Source: Desulfobulbaceae bacterium
GTDB lineage: Bacteria; Desulfobacterota; Desulfobulbia; Desulfobulbales; Desulfocapsaceae
Reading direction: 5' to 3'
Length of the DNA: 5,856 nucleotides
NCBI GenBank assembly: GCA_030632405.1
Contig: DAOVUU010000185.1
Span: forward strand, 1-5,856
Made by a program: the position numbers and the translations under genes. Every line of letters starts with the position of its first letter. The first letter of the stretch is position 1. The notes beneath the pieces are model-generated. The model did not search any database and was not told the DNA's origin. It was given only the letters and a program-made list of their open reading frames with translations. Below, piece by piece: positions 1-5,856 of this stretch.

Positions 1-997
1 TAAGTGAATAATCGCTTCTTATGCTAAACCCGAGCAGAAGGATCAACAGGGTAAAAAACTGCCCCTTTCCCCACAAAGCCAGAGCAGCAATCAAGACACC
101 TGAATAGAGAAGTGCCGGCACAAGGATTATTTTTCTACCGAATTTGTCAGACAAATGCCCGAAATATGGACTCACCAGCAGACCGAGTGCCCAGAGCAGT
201 CCAAAATGAAACCCGATTGCCTTCGAACTAAACCCACTGTCATACGTATAAATAGGCAGAAACGTTACCAGGACAGTAAAGCACATACCACGGAGCCCGG
301 CGACGATATTCACTCGCCAAATATGTGTAGTACTGAGAATCTCCCGCGATAAATTGAGTTGTTCTCTTAAATTATGCGGGCCGGTTTTATAATCCTTTTC
401 TACTCCTTTCTTCTTATCTTTATGACGCTTTGTAAACAGCAGGAACGTCCAGACAGCAAGTATCAGCGGCAGAGAAATGTAAATTCCTACAATTTCCCGC
501 CAGGATAAAAATGCTAAAAGCAGCCCTGTAACTATTGGACCTACAATATCCCCAACACTTCCGCCGGCTCCATAGACAGCAAAAACCGTTCCCCGTTTCT
601 CCGCAAAGATAGCCCCAAGTTCTGCCAGGGAAGGAAGGTGCCAGATAGTGCTGGCGGAGGCCATTATTGCCAAACCAATAAGCAATACGGCATATATTTG
701 AGCGGTAGCAACCATTAACCATCCTGCTGCAAATACAACAAAACATAATGACAGGATATGAGCTCGGAATCTCGCCAGATAGTCAGACAGGATTCCACCG
801 GGAAGAGAAATCAACCCGGCCACCAGCTCTTTTGCAGTTATCAATGCTCCCACCTGGACCGGGGTTATCGAAAAAGTTTCCTGGATATTAGGAATAAGAA
901 CAGAAAAACTCTGACCCATAAAATGTATTACTGCATGCCCCAGTGAGAAACACAGAATGATAGAAAAATTTTTACCCTTCAAAAAACCGGCTTTCAT
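1..997 (-). CDS. MFS transporter, FSR-like (3' end cut by window edge)
   Basis: An uninterrupted minus-strand frame runs from an ATG at 997-995 to the left edge, 332 codons with no stop, so the C-terminus lies outside the window. The product is a polytopic inner-membrane protein of the major facilitator superfamily. Two loop signatures show this: a GGxLSDxxAR-type loop 2-3 motif (about residues 67-76, Asp72) and a full GHLSDKFGRK loop 8-9 motif (residues 280-289). A basic cytoplasmic loop rich in Lys (about residues 190-215) separates the two six-helix halves, as usual in the family. The N-terminal half (His21 and His25 in helix 1, then IPNIQ, then SLPGG) resembles the fosmidomycin-resistance (FSR)/sugar-efflux-like branch, but substrate cannot be read from sequence. 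A strong AGGAG lies 9 nt before the ATG. It follows kdsB by 38 nt on the same strand and is probably co-transcribed. Family assignment is secure; specificity is unknown. Confidence 0.88.
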   Translation of the reverse strand, partial: MKAGFLKGKNFSIILCFSLGHAVIHFMGQSFSVLIPNIQETFSITPVQVGALITAKELVAGLISLPGGILSDYLARFRAHILSLCFVVFAAGWLMVATAQIYAVLLIGLAIMASASTIWHLPSLAELGAIFAEKRGTVFAVYGAGGSVGDIVGPIVTGLLLAFLSWREIVGIYISLPLILAVWTFLLFTKRHKDKKKGVEKDYKTGPHNLREQLNLSREILSTTHIWRVNIVAGLRGMCFTVLVTFLPIYTYDSGFSSKAIGFHFGLLWALGLLVSPYFGHLSDKFGRKIILVPALLYSGVLIAALALWGKGQFFTLLILLLGFSIRSDYSL

Positions 998-1006
998 CAG
1001 CCTAAT

Positions 1007-1011
1007 CTCCT
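1007..1011 (-). promoter_or_regulatory. Shine-Dalgarno for the MFS gene
   Basis: On the minus strand this reads AGGAG, 9 nt upstream of the ATG at 997. It lies inside the 38-nt kdsB-MFS spacer and fixes the start. Neither kdsB nor waaA has a comparably clear site. Confidence 0.7.
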
Positions 1012-1035
1012 GGAAGAATCTGCACAGGACACGCG

Positions 1036-1776
1036 CTATTCCCGTTCCTTCAAAATCTCTATGATTTTTGTGATATCAGCCGGATCATCGACACTTGGGG
1101 AGTTATAGACTGTCACTGCAACCTGGATGCGATGGCCACTTTCAAGTACCCGCAACTGCTCCAGACTCTCTATATTTTCAAGCCGGGATTGAGGTAGCCT
1201 GGTGAACTCCTGCAGAAAGGAGTAGGAATACGCATATATGCCCAGATGCTTATAATACTGAACTGCGATAATTCCATCTCTGTCAAAAGGAATTTTTGCT
1301 CTGGAGAAATAGATCGCAAATTTATCTCCATCAAAAATAACCTTCACATTATTCGGATCATTGATCTCCCTTTCATCGCTCAAGGGATATGCGAGGGTCC
1401 CCATTTCCAATTCCGGTCTCAGAAGAAAAAGCTGAATAAGATCGTTAAGGCACTCCGGTTGCAAAACAGGCTGGTCACCCTGAACATTCACAATCACATC
1501 ATGCTCTGCAAGCGCCAGTATCCGGGCTGCCTCCGCCACCCGGTCTGTACCGGAACTGCATGTATTGGAGGTCATTACCACATTGCCACCAAAACCCTGA
1601 ACTGAAGTATAAATTTCATCGCTGTCTGTTGCGACATAGACGGCATCCACCAGGTCACTTTTTTCAGCCTGCTCATACACCCGCTGAATCATCGTCTTGC
1701 CGGCAATATCGACTAGGGGTTTTCCCGGAAACCTTTTAGATTCGTAACGAGATGGAATAATCGCTGTAACTTTCAT
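1036..1776 (-). CDS. kdsB: 3-deoxy-manno-octulosonate cytidylyltransferase (CMP-Kdo synthetase)
   Basis: Cytosolic enzyme that joins CTP and Kdo to give CMP-Kdo plus pyrophosphate, the activated donor used by WaaA in LPS core synthesis. The 246-residue length matches the family (E. coli KdsB is about 248). Visible landmarks: the nucleotide-binding IIPSRYxSKRFPGKPL segment (residues 6-21, Arg10 and Lys19), SGTDRVAE (75-82), the metal-site region NVQGDQP (97-103, Asp101), YFSRAKIPFDRD (156-167), KHLGIYAY (176-183), LENIESLEQLRVLESG (199-214) and SVDDPAD (228-234) near the C-terminus. Most KdsB proteins read GDEP where this one has GDQP. The ATG at 1776 is the natural family start, but no good Shine-Dalgarno is visible before it. 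It lies 38 nt downstream of waaA and 38 nt upstream of the MFS gene, consistent with one operon. Confidence 0.96.
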   Translation of the reverse strand: MKVTAIIPSRYESKRFPGKPLVDIAGKTMIQRVYEQAEKSDLVDAVYVATDSDEIYTSVQGFGGNVVMTSNTCSSGTDRVAEAARILALAEHDVIVNVQGDQPVLQPECLNDLIQLFLLRPELEMGTLAYPLSDEREINDPNNVKVIFDGDKFAIYFSRAKIPFDRDGIIAVQYYKHLGIYAYSYSFLQEFTRLPQSRLENIESLEQLRVLESGHRIQVAVTVYNSPSVDDPADITKIIEILKERE

Positions 1777-1814
1777 ATGTTCTGTAGTTGAGATAATTGA
1801 GTTTTGATGGCCAG

Positions 1815-3056
1815 TTATTTTGATTCTTCAAGCAAGGCTACAATATATTGACACGTTTTACTACTTCCACCCTGTTTCAAACCTATATACATATCAGCCT
1901 TCTGCTGAATGAGAGATTTATCCACAGGAGTTTGCAGGGAATCCACGAGCAGTTGCAGCACCTCTTCTCTGTTATTGCCTCTTCTCACAAGACCATCTCG
2001 TATAACCTCATCTCCAGCCCATAAAAAATTGAAATTCGAAGGGCCTGTCACTGGAACAACTCCATTCATAAAGGCTTCGATAAAATTCTGCCCGCCAAGA
2101 GGCGCCAGACTACCGCCGACAAAAGCCGTATCGGCTCTCCGGTAAGCGTTTATAAGTTCACCAAAAACATCCCAGATAACTACGGAACAGCTCAAATCTC
2201 CTGGTCCGGTCGATTTTAAGATCCAGCTGATTTTCTTTTCAGAGAGCATTCCCGTCCAGCTTTCTACCCTGTGCATATGACGTGGGAAAAGCCCGATTTC
2301 CAACTCCGGGAATTTTTCCAGTAACCGCTCTATCAAATAGAGGACATGGGCTTCTTCCTCTTTTCTGATGGAAGCCAGTACCAGCAGGCGACGATCAGAC
2401 TGGTTCTCAGTTATGATCTGGCATTTTTCCATCCGGTCAAACTTCATATTGGCAACGTGATGGGTATCGAGATCAAAAAGAGCAGTAAAACGTGCTTTAT
2501 CCTCTTTAGAAATCGCAAGGATAGTATCAGGTTTAAGAGATTTCCATAGACTACCCAGCTTCTTGTAGCCATTAAAGCTCTTTTCAGTCATCCTCCCGTT
2601 GACTATGATAATCTTTTTTCCACGTCTCTTCATCTCGGCCATCAGAGCCGGCCATATCTCCAACTCGATCAGCACCAGCAATCCCGGATCAATAACGTCC
2701 AACGCTTTTTTGATAAGAGATGGGTTATCAAATACCATATAGGTAATGATTATCCGGTGTCCGGATTTACTGAAATCTTTTTCTAATATACTTTTCCCCT
2801 GCAGGGTGTTAGTGGTTATGAGAATATCCAGTTGCCTCTCATTGCCAAGACACTGCACAAGCTGCCTGGCAAGATAGGCTTCCCCCACGGAGGCTGCATG
2901 TATCCAGAGATCTGCCTTACCAAAATTGATCTCTTGCAGGATGCGCTCAGCGGCGCCGTCTTTAATCCGCTTTGAGCGAATCAGAAAAGGGGTTGCACAA
3001 AACCAGACCAGTTGATAGACAGCGAAGAAAATTCGAATGAGGAAGGTTTCTTTCAT
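1815..3056 (-). CDS. waaA: 3-deoxy-D-manno-octulosonic acid (Kdo) transferase
   Basis: Inner-membrane-associated GT30 glycosyltransferase that moves Kdo from CMP-Kdo onto lipid IVA, using the product of the adjacent kdsB. At 413 residues it is close to E. coli WaaA/KdtA (425). A hydrophobic N-terminal stretch (about residues 5-26) is the usual membrane anchor. Family signatures follow in order: WIHAASVGE (51-59, with the conserved Glu59 expected to be the catalytic base), ELEIWP (131-136), VNGRMTEKSFNGYKKLG (152-168), MKFD (204-207), PRHMHR (258-263), DVFGEL (296-301), GGSLAPLGGQN (314-324) and the PVTGPSNFNF segment (335-344). Some positions depart from consensus (ASIRKEEE near 228 in place of ASTHxGEE). 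Whether it adds one, two or more Kdo residues cannot be judged. A TGA lies in frame just upstream (3077-3075), so ATG 3056 is the only reasonable start; no clear Shine-Dalgarno precedes it. It is probably the first gene of the waaA-kdsB-MFS operon. Also known as kdtA. Confidence 0.95.
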   Translation of the reverse strand: MKETFLIRIFFAVYQLVWFCATPFLIRSKRIKDGAAERILQEINFGKADLWIHAASVGEAYLARQLVQCLGNERQLDILITTNTLQGKSILEKDFSKSGHRIIITYMVFDNPSLIKKALDVIDPGLLVLIELEIWPALMAEMKRRGKKIIIVNGRMTEKSFNGYKKLGSLWKSLKPDTILAISKEDKARFTALFDLDTHHVANMKFDRMEKCQIITENQSDRRLLVLASIRKEEEAHVLYLIERLLEKFPELEIGLFPRHMHRVESWTGMLSEKKISWILKSTGPGDLSCSVVIWDVFGELINAYRRADTAFVGGSLAPLGGQNFIEAFMNGVVPVTGPSNFNFLWAGDEVIRDGLVRRGNNREEVLQLLVDSLQTPVDKSLIQQKADMYIGLKQGGSSKTCQYIVALLEESK

Positions 3057-3263
3057 GAAGTGTGCGAAGAACAGTCAAAGGTGTTTTGTCTAGTGTCTAT
3101 CCATATAACGCGCCACCCTAACGTATCACCCCATGTTCAGCAAGCCATTTTCCTGCATACAGGTAATAGAATCACGGACTATCTGGCGTGCCTATGGTAT
3201 CCAGTGGGGAGCAGCCCCTTCAAAGGGCTCTAAGTATATTAAAATAACACCTCTACAATAAGT
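3057..3263. other. Divergent intergenic region, waaA / vanZ-like
   Basis: These 207 nt separate the 5' ends of two divergently read genes and must hold the promoters for both if neither is read through from elsewhere. No convincing coding frame, tRNA or sigma-70 -35/-10 pair was found. AT-rich TATA-like hexamers occur (TATAAC at about 3104-3109 and TATATT at 3235-3240 on the plus strand), but neither has a good -35 at proper spacing. Two short overlapping stem options exist near 3206-3229 (GGGG 3206-3209 with CCCC 3215-3218, or AGCCC 3213-3217 with GGGCT 3225-3229). Confidence 0.4.
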
Positions 3264-4061
3264 ATGCGTCTTACAGCTCTGTATCTTGGATGTGCTCTGC
3301 TTGTCCTCTTTTATGTGAACCTTTTTCCGGTCCTGGAAATTGTTTTTCGCTTATTGGGCGACACATTTATAAAGGGGGCAACCATCGGTATACCGATTGT
3401 TGCAGCCGGAGGAATTCTCCTCTATTTTGGCCGTGGCAACCTGGGAATTACATCTGACACACATTGGATCTCTGTTATCATCGGACTTACAATCTGCCTT
3501 TCCGCTCTTTTAATCCCCGACCCGAAAATCGGCATTAAACGTATTCATGTTTCTGAATATCTGCTGCTCTCTTTTTTTGTCAGATATGTCATGTCATACA
3601 AAATGCAGGCAGGATCACTTCTTTTATTCGCATCTTTTTTTACCGTAATCCTCGGTATTCATGATGAATTTCTGCAGGGTCTCCACCCGCAAAGGACATA
3701 TGGCTTACGTGATATGGTGGTCAATGGTGTAGCAGGAGTGGGGGGAGGGTTGATATGGCACGGTTTCAACCTTTTCAGAAGAAACATTGCAATCTCAGCA
3801 CAGTCAAAGGATGGAAGCGCCATTCACTTCATTTATCTTGTTTTACTTTCATTCACCCTTCTGGTATTTACTACTCAGCTGCACTCTTTTCCCTCCCCGG
3901 CGATTCCCCTGTGGCCCTGTCTGCCGCTCTTAGCAGCATCAGCCTTCTATTTTTTCCTGATACGAAATAATGATTCAGACTGGTCCCATGGACTCATGGT
4001 AATTAGCTACAGTTCCTTTTTCCTGCTTCTTTATCCACTGGCAGTACTTGTACAAAGATAG
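3264..4061 (+). CDS. VanZ-family integral membrane protein with C-terminal extension
   Basis: The 265-residue product is very hydrophobic, with about seven predicted membrane segments. The VanZ-like core is recognisable: Lys92-Arg93 then His95, Glu98-Tyr99 (a KRxHVSEYLLL motif), Asp134-Glu135-x-x-Gln138, then HPQRTYGLRD (141-150) and Asn154-Gly155 with a GVGGG turn (158-162). This His/Glu-Tyr, DExxQ, PxR, DxxxN pattern is the family signature. VanZ itself lowers teicoplanin susceptibility in enterococci; for most homologues the biochemical role is unsettled, so no reaction is assigned. About 100 residues follow the core, with three more hydrophobic segments (about 188-204, 217-233 and 243-263) that a minimal VanZ domain does not need. 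The start at ATG 3264 precedes the first helix directly, though no strong Shine-Dalgarno is seen. It is divergent from waaA and convergent with the glycosyltransferase gene, so it is probably monocistronic. Confidence 0.82.
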   Translation: MRLTALYLGCALLVLFYVNLFPVLEIVFRLLGDTFIKGATIGIPIVAAGGILLYFGRGNLGITSDTHWISVIIGLTICLSALLIPDPKIGIKRIHVSEYLLLSFFVRYVMSYKMQAGSLLLFASFFTVILGIHDEFLQGLHPQRTYGLRDMVVNGVAGVGGGLIWHGFNLFRRNIAISAQSKDGSAIHFIYLVLLSFTLLVFTTQLHSFPSPAIPLWPCLPLLAASAFYFFLIRNNDSDWSHGLMVISYSSFFLLLYPLAVLVQR

Positions 4062-4066
4062 CTGTT

Positions 4067-4099
4067 CAATAAAACACGAATGTGCCGCCATCTTTATTG
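4067..4099. repeat. 7-bp inverted repeat between convergent genes
   Basis: CAATAAA (4067-4073) and TTTATTG (4093-4099) are perfect reverse complements across a 19-nt loop, in the 68-nt gap between the 3' ends of the vanZ-like and glycosyltransferase genes. The place suits a transcription end, but the stem is AT-rich and no T-tract follows on either strand, so a standard intrinsic terminator is not supported. Confidence 0.2.
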
Positions 4100-4129
4100 C
4101 TTACCCGTGTCTCTTCACATTTTTACACC

Positions 4130-5083
4130 TTATTCTCTGGTGTCCCCTCCTAAAACCTCCCTGACGTGATAGATTGGTTTGTTCTGGGATTCATGGTACG
4201 TTCTTGCCTGTAATTCTGCGATGAGCCCGAGAGTGATAAATTGAATGCCGATAAAGATCAACAATACGGCCAGAAACAACAGTGGCCTGTCAGAAAGAGG
4301 GATATTAAAGAATTGACGCTGAATAGTCATGATGAGCGCAATAACAGTACCAAGCCCACCTGAAACAAGACCCATCAGCCCAAATACCTGAATCGGCTTC
4401 GTCGAAAAACTGAGAAGAAATTTCACAGTTATCAGATCCAGGACAACTCGGATGGTTCTTGAAATACCATATTTTGAAGTACCGAATCGCCTGGGACGAT
4501 GATTTACCTTCACCTCGGTAAAAGAAATCCCCAGGCCGCTGGCAATAGCGGGAATGAAGCGATGCATCTCACCATACAAATTAATGCCCTTGATAACATA
4601 CTTTTTAAAGGCCTTAAGGGTGCATCCGTAATCATGGAGTTTGACACCGGTGGTCATAGAGATGATCTTATTTGCGATCATCGAAGGCAGTTTCCGACTG
4701 ATAAAGACATCTTTCCGATCATGCCGCCACCCGGTAACGACATCAAAACCTTCGTCAAGTTTTGCCAATAATTTTGGAATATCGTGGGGATCGTTCTGTA
4801 AATCTCCATCCATGGTGATGATCACATCACCGCCAGCGTAATCAAACCCTGCCGACATGGCAGCGGTCTGTCCAAAGTTCTTCCTGAAGCTGACAACAAC
4901 CACACTATCATCGCAACCCTGGATAGCCCGGAGAAGTTCCAGGCTGGTATCACTACTGCCATCATCAATAAAGATAATCTCGTGGTCATCCCTGATTAAT
5001 TGAAGAACCCCTTTGAGTTCATCATAGAGAAGCTGAATGTTTTCCTCTTCATTATACAGGGGAACTACAACAGAAAGTAACAA
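4130..5083 (-). CDS. Polyisoprenyl-phosphate glycosyltransferase, GT2 (DPM1/GtrB/ArnC-like)
   Basis: Predicted to move a sugar from a nucleotide donor to undecaprenyl phosphate on the cytoplasmic face of the inner membrane, giving a lipid-linked donor for envelope glycan modification. The 317-residue length fits GtrB/ArnC-type enzymes (roughly 310-330). The N-terminal GT-A domain shows VVPLYNEEENI (6-16), IDDGSSD (39-45), RKNFGQTAAMSAGFDYA (67-83) and the metal-binding DGDLQNDP (92-99). HRPRRFGTSKYG (195-206) is the amphipathic-helix motif typical of this family. Two C-terminal transmembrane helices (about 231-255 and 268-290) and a short cytoplasmic tail complete it. The sugar (glucose, mannose, formamido-arabinose or other) cannot be deduced. 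The start is a TTG at 5083-5081: upstream codons in frame reach a TAA (5104-5102) without ATG, GTG or another TTG, and AGGAG sits 8 nt before it. It lies 38 nt downstream of the right-edge gene, so translation from one mRNA is likely. Confidence 0.9.
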   Translation of the reverse strand: MLLSVVVPLYNEEENIQLLYDELKGVLQLIRDDHEIIFIDDGSSDTSLELLRAIQGCDDSVVVVSFRKNFGQTAAMSAGFDYAGGDVIITMDGDLQNDPHDIPKLLAKLDEGFDVVTGWRHDRKDVFISRKLPSMIANKIISMTTGVKLHDYGCTLKAFKKYVIKGINLYGEMHRFIPAIASGLGISFTEVKVNHRPRRFGTSKYGISRTIRVVLDLITVKFLLSFSTKPIQVFGLMGLVSGGLGTVIALIMTIQRQFFNIPLSDRPLLFLAVLLIFIGIQFITLGLIAELQARTYHESQNKPIYHVREVLGGDTRE

Positions 5084-5091
5084 CGTGCTGA

Positions 5092-5096
5092 CTCCT
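5092..5096 (-). promoter_or_regulatory. Shine-Dalgarno fixing a TTG start
   Basis: Minus-strand AGGAG, 8 nt before the TTG at 5083. No ATG or GTG exists between it and the in-frame upstream stop, so this site decides the start of the glycosyltransferase gene. Confidence 0.7.
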
Positions 5097-5121
5097 TTTA
5101 CTTATAAACCACAGGTGGTCA

Positions 5122-5856
5122 TTATCGGGTCAATTTCATCCTGTCCAGATCTTCAAACCAATTTACATAATCGTATAAATCGACTCTATTCGTACTGGCG
5201 TTTCCTTTATGTGTCGTCCAGTCTTCACCGCTTATGGAATCGTACATCAGCATATAGCCGCTACTTGAAATTGTGCCGTTGAATTGCCGGCCATAATGAA
5301 GAGTGGAGGAAGTATTGATCTGCACAGCACTTCCACTATGAATAATTTTCGCTGAAATGAACTGGTATCCTTTATATCTGCTATCCTTTATTTCAAGAAA
5401 ACCGGACCAGTTTGTGCCATTCAAATCCGGCCCTACAGGTGGATTAGTTGATGGATCAGATGGGGGAGATGGTAAGGATGGAGGATCTGGATCAGGCGAA
5501 GGCGAAGGCGGGGTGGGGGTTGGCTCGGATGGGGGTGGAGTTGGGTCAGGCGGGGGAATAGCGGGGCCTGAAGAACCGGAACTTGATCCCAGAGCTATGG
5601 CTAAAGCGGCAACACCAGCTATTGCACCTCCAATATACAACATAGTCAAACCGTCTACCGACTCCGAATCTTCTTCGGCTGGATCTGTTTCATCAATGGT
5701 TGATTCTGTCTGATGTTCAGGTTCTGTACCATCTTTAATCGGTGAACTGTCTGACGCTTGACCATCTACTACCTCTTCACTCCCCTTTTGCTCTGGCGCC
5801 GGGTCACTCCCCTGCTGGTCAACAGAATCCGCGACAGACGATATGGGAATATTGAA
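5122..5856 (-). CDS. Unrecognised membrane-anchored protein with Pro-rich linker (5' end cut by window edge)
   Basis: The minus-strand frame is open from the right edge to a TAA at 5124-5122; 244 residues are visible and the N-terminus is outside. Internal ATG and TTG codons near 5643-5649 fall just before the membrane segment, but open frame continues 69 codons upstream, so they are unlikely true starts. Order in the visible part: an acidic, Ser/Glu/Asp-rich segment (1-69); one hydrophobic helix rich in Gly/Ala (about 70-90); a Ser/Gly turn; a linker with 24 prolines in 46 residues (98-143) made of PPPDP, PTPTPP and SPSPDPDPP units; and a C-terminal domain of about 100 residues starting LNGTNWSGFLEIKD, with many short Ser/Thr/Gly-rich strands and ending LDRMKLTR. 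Acidic segment, helix and low-complexity linker recall FecR-domain envelope proteins, but no FecR domain is visible and this is conjecture. It lies upstream of the glycosyltransferase, probably in the same transcript. I do not recognise a named family. Confidence 0.8.
   Translation of the reverse strand, partial: FNIPISSVADSVDQQGSDPAPEQKGSEEVVDGQASDSSPIKDGTEPEHQTESTIDETDPAEEDSESVDGLTMLYIGGAIAGVAALAIALGSSSGSSGPAIPPPDPTPPPSEPTPTPPSPSPDPDPPSLPSPPSDPSTNPPVGPDLNGTNWSGFLEIKDSRYKGYQFISAKIIHSGSAVQINTSSTLHYGRQFNGTISSSGYMLMYDSISGEDWTTHKGNASTNRVDLYDYVNWFEDLDRMKLTR
5462..5566 (+). repeat. G-rich low-complexity tract, possible G-quadruplex
   Basis: Plus-strand G runs of three or more lie at 5462-5466, 5510-5513, 5515-5519, 5531-5535, 5543-5545, 5552-5556 and 5563-5566. 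The last four have loops of 7, 6 and 6 nt, meeting the common G3+N1-7 rule. The tract is the complement of the codons for the Pro/Ser/Asp linker, so the G-rich strand is the transcription template and the mRNA is C-rich. Confidence 0.55.

Noticed and set aside
420..746. A 108-codon minus-strand frame rich in Cys and Trp
   Set aside because: It overlaps the MFS gene on the same strand in another frame, has unusual composition (many Cys, Trp, Arg) and no family motif; the MFS frame is continuous through it.
1..997. Possibility that the MFS gene is a pseudogene
   Set aside because: Reading the frame codon by codon from 997 to the left edge shows no stop and intact motifs in both halves; it is cut only by the window edge.
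1246..1605. A 119-codon plus-strand frame antisense to kdsB
   Set aside because: It lies wholly inside kdsB, has no recognisable motif and no upstream ribosome binding site of note; it is a shadow of the real gene.
1918..1926. A perfect DnaA-box-like TTATCCACA
   Set aside because: It is a single copy inside the waaA coding sequence with no clustered boxes or AT-rich unwinding region, so it does not suggest an origin.
5108..5119. Near-palindrome ACCAC-AG-GTGGT between the right-edge gene and the glycosyltransferase
   Set aside because: The arms are 5 bp around a 2-nt centre, too tight for a stable hairpin; it could be an operator, but one copy with no promoter nearby is not enough to call it.
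998..5121. Three intergenic spacers of exactly 38 nt (998-1035, 1777-1814, 5084-5121)
   Set aside because: The three spacers share no sequence similarity, and only two of them contain an AGGAG; equal length is most likely chance.
5357..5713. A plus-strand Gly/Asp-rich frame resembling a glycine-repeat protein
   Set aside because: The Gly-rich text is simply the antisense of the Pro/Ser linker codons. The minus-strand frame has a membrane helix and a varied C-terminal domain and extends past the edge.

Overview
The window looks like a chromosomal stretch from a Gram-negative bacterium that makes Kdo-containing lipopolysaccharide. It carries recognisable genes for CMP-Kdo synthesis (kdsB) and for Kdo transfer to lipid A (waaA). 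GC content looks mid-range by eye, and the mix of genes (waaA-kdsB, a VanZ-like membrane protein, a DPM1/GtrB-like glycosyltransferase) would fit Desulfobacterota (formerly Deltaproteobacteria). That taxonomic guess is weak. No mobile element, phage gene, CRISPR array or RNA gene was found.

Layout from left to right. Bases 1-3056 hold a minus-strand cluster read right to left: waaA (3056 to 1815), kdsB (1776 to 1036), and an MFS transporter starting at 997 and running off the left edge. The two spacers are short (38 nt each), so this is probably one operon: CMP-Kdo synthase, Kdo transferase and a transporter of unknown substrate. A 207-nt divergent intergenic region (3057-3263) separates waaA from a plus-strand VanZ-family membrane protein (3264-4061). 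That gene converges, across 68 nt, on a second minus-strand group: a polyisoprenyl-phosphate glycosyltransferase (5083 to 4130, TTG start with a good Shine-Dalgarno) preceded 38 nt upstream by the 3' part of a large unrecognised membrane-anchored protein (5856 to 5122, open at the right edge).

How the parts work together. The waaA-kdsB pair acts at the inner membrane in the lipid A-Kdo stage of LPS assembly. The glycosyltransferase probably charges a lipid carrier with a sugar for envelope glycan decoration. The protein encoded upstream of it has an acidic segment, one transmembrane helix, a linker that is about half proline, and a compact C-terminal domain of about 100 residues. The common theme is the cell envelope, but no pathway joins the two minus-strand groups on the evidence here.

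The most unusual parts are the right-edge protein, with its linker DNA that is a run of G-tracts on the template strand, and the extended VanZ protein. The rest is largely ordinary housekeeping sequence. Nothing in the window clearly constitutes a new biological system.
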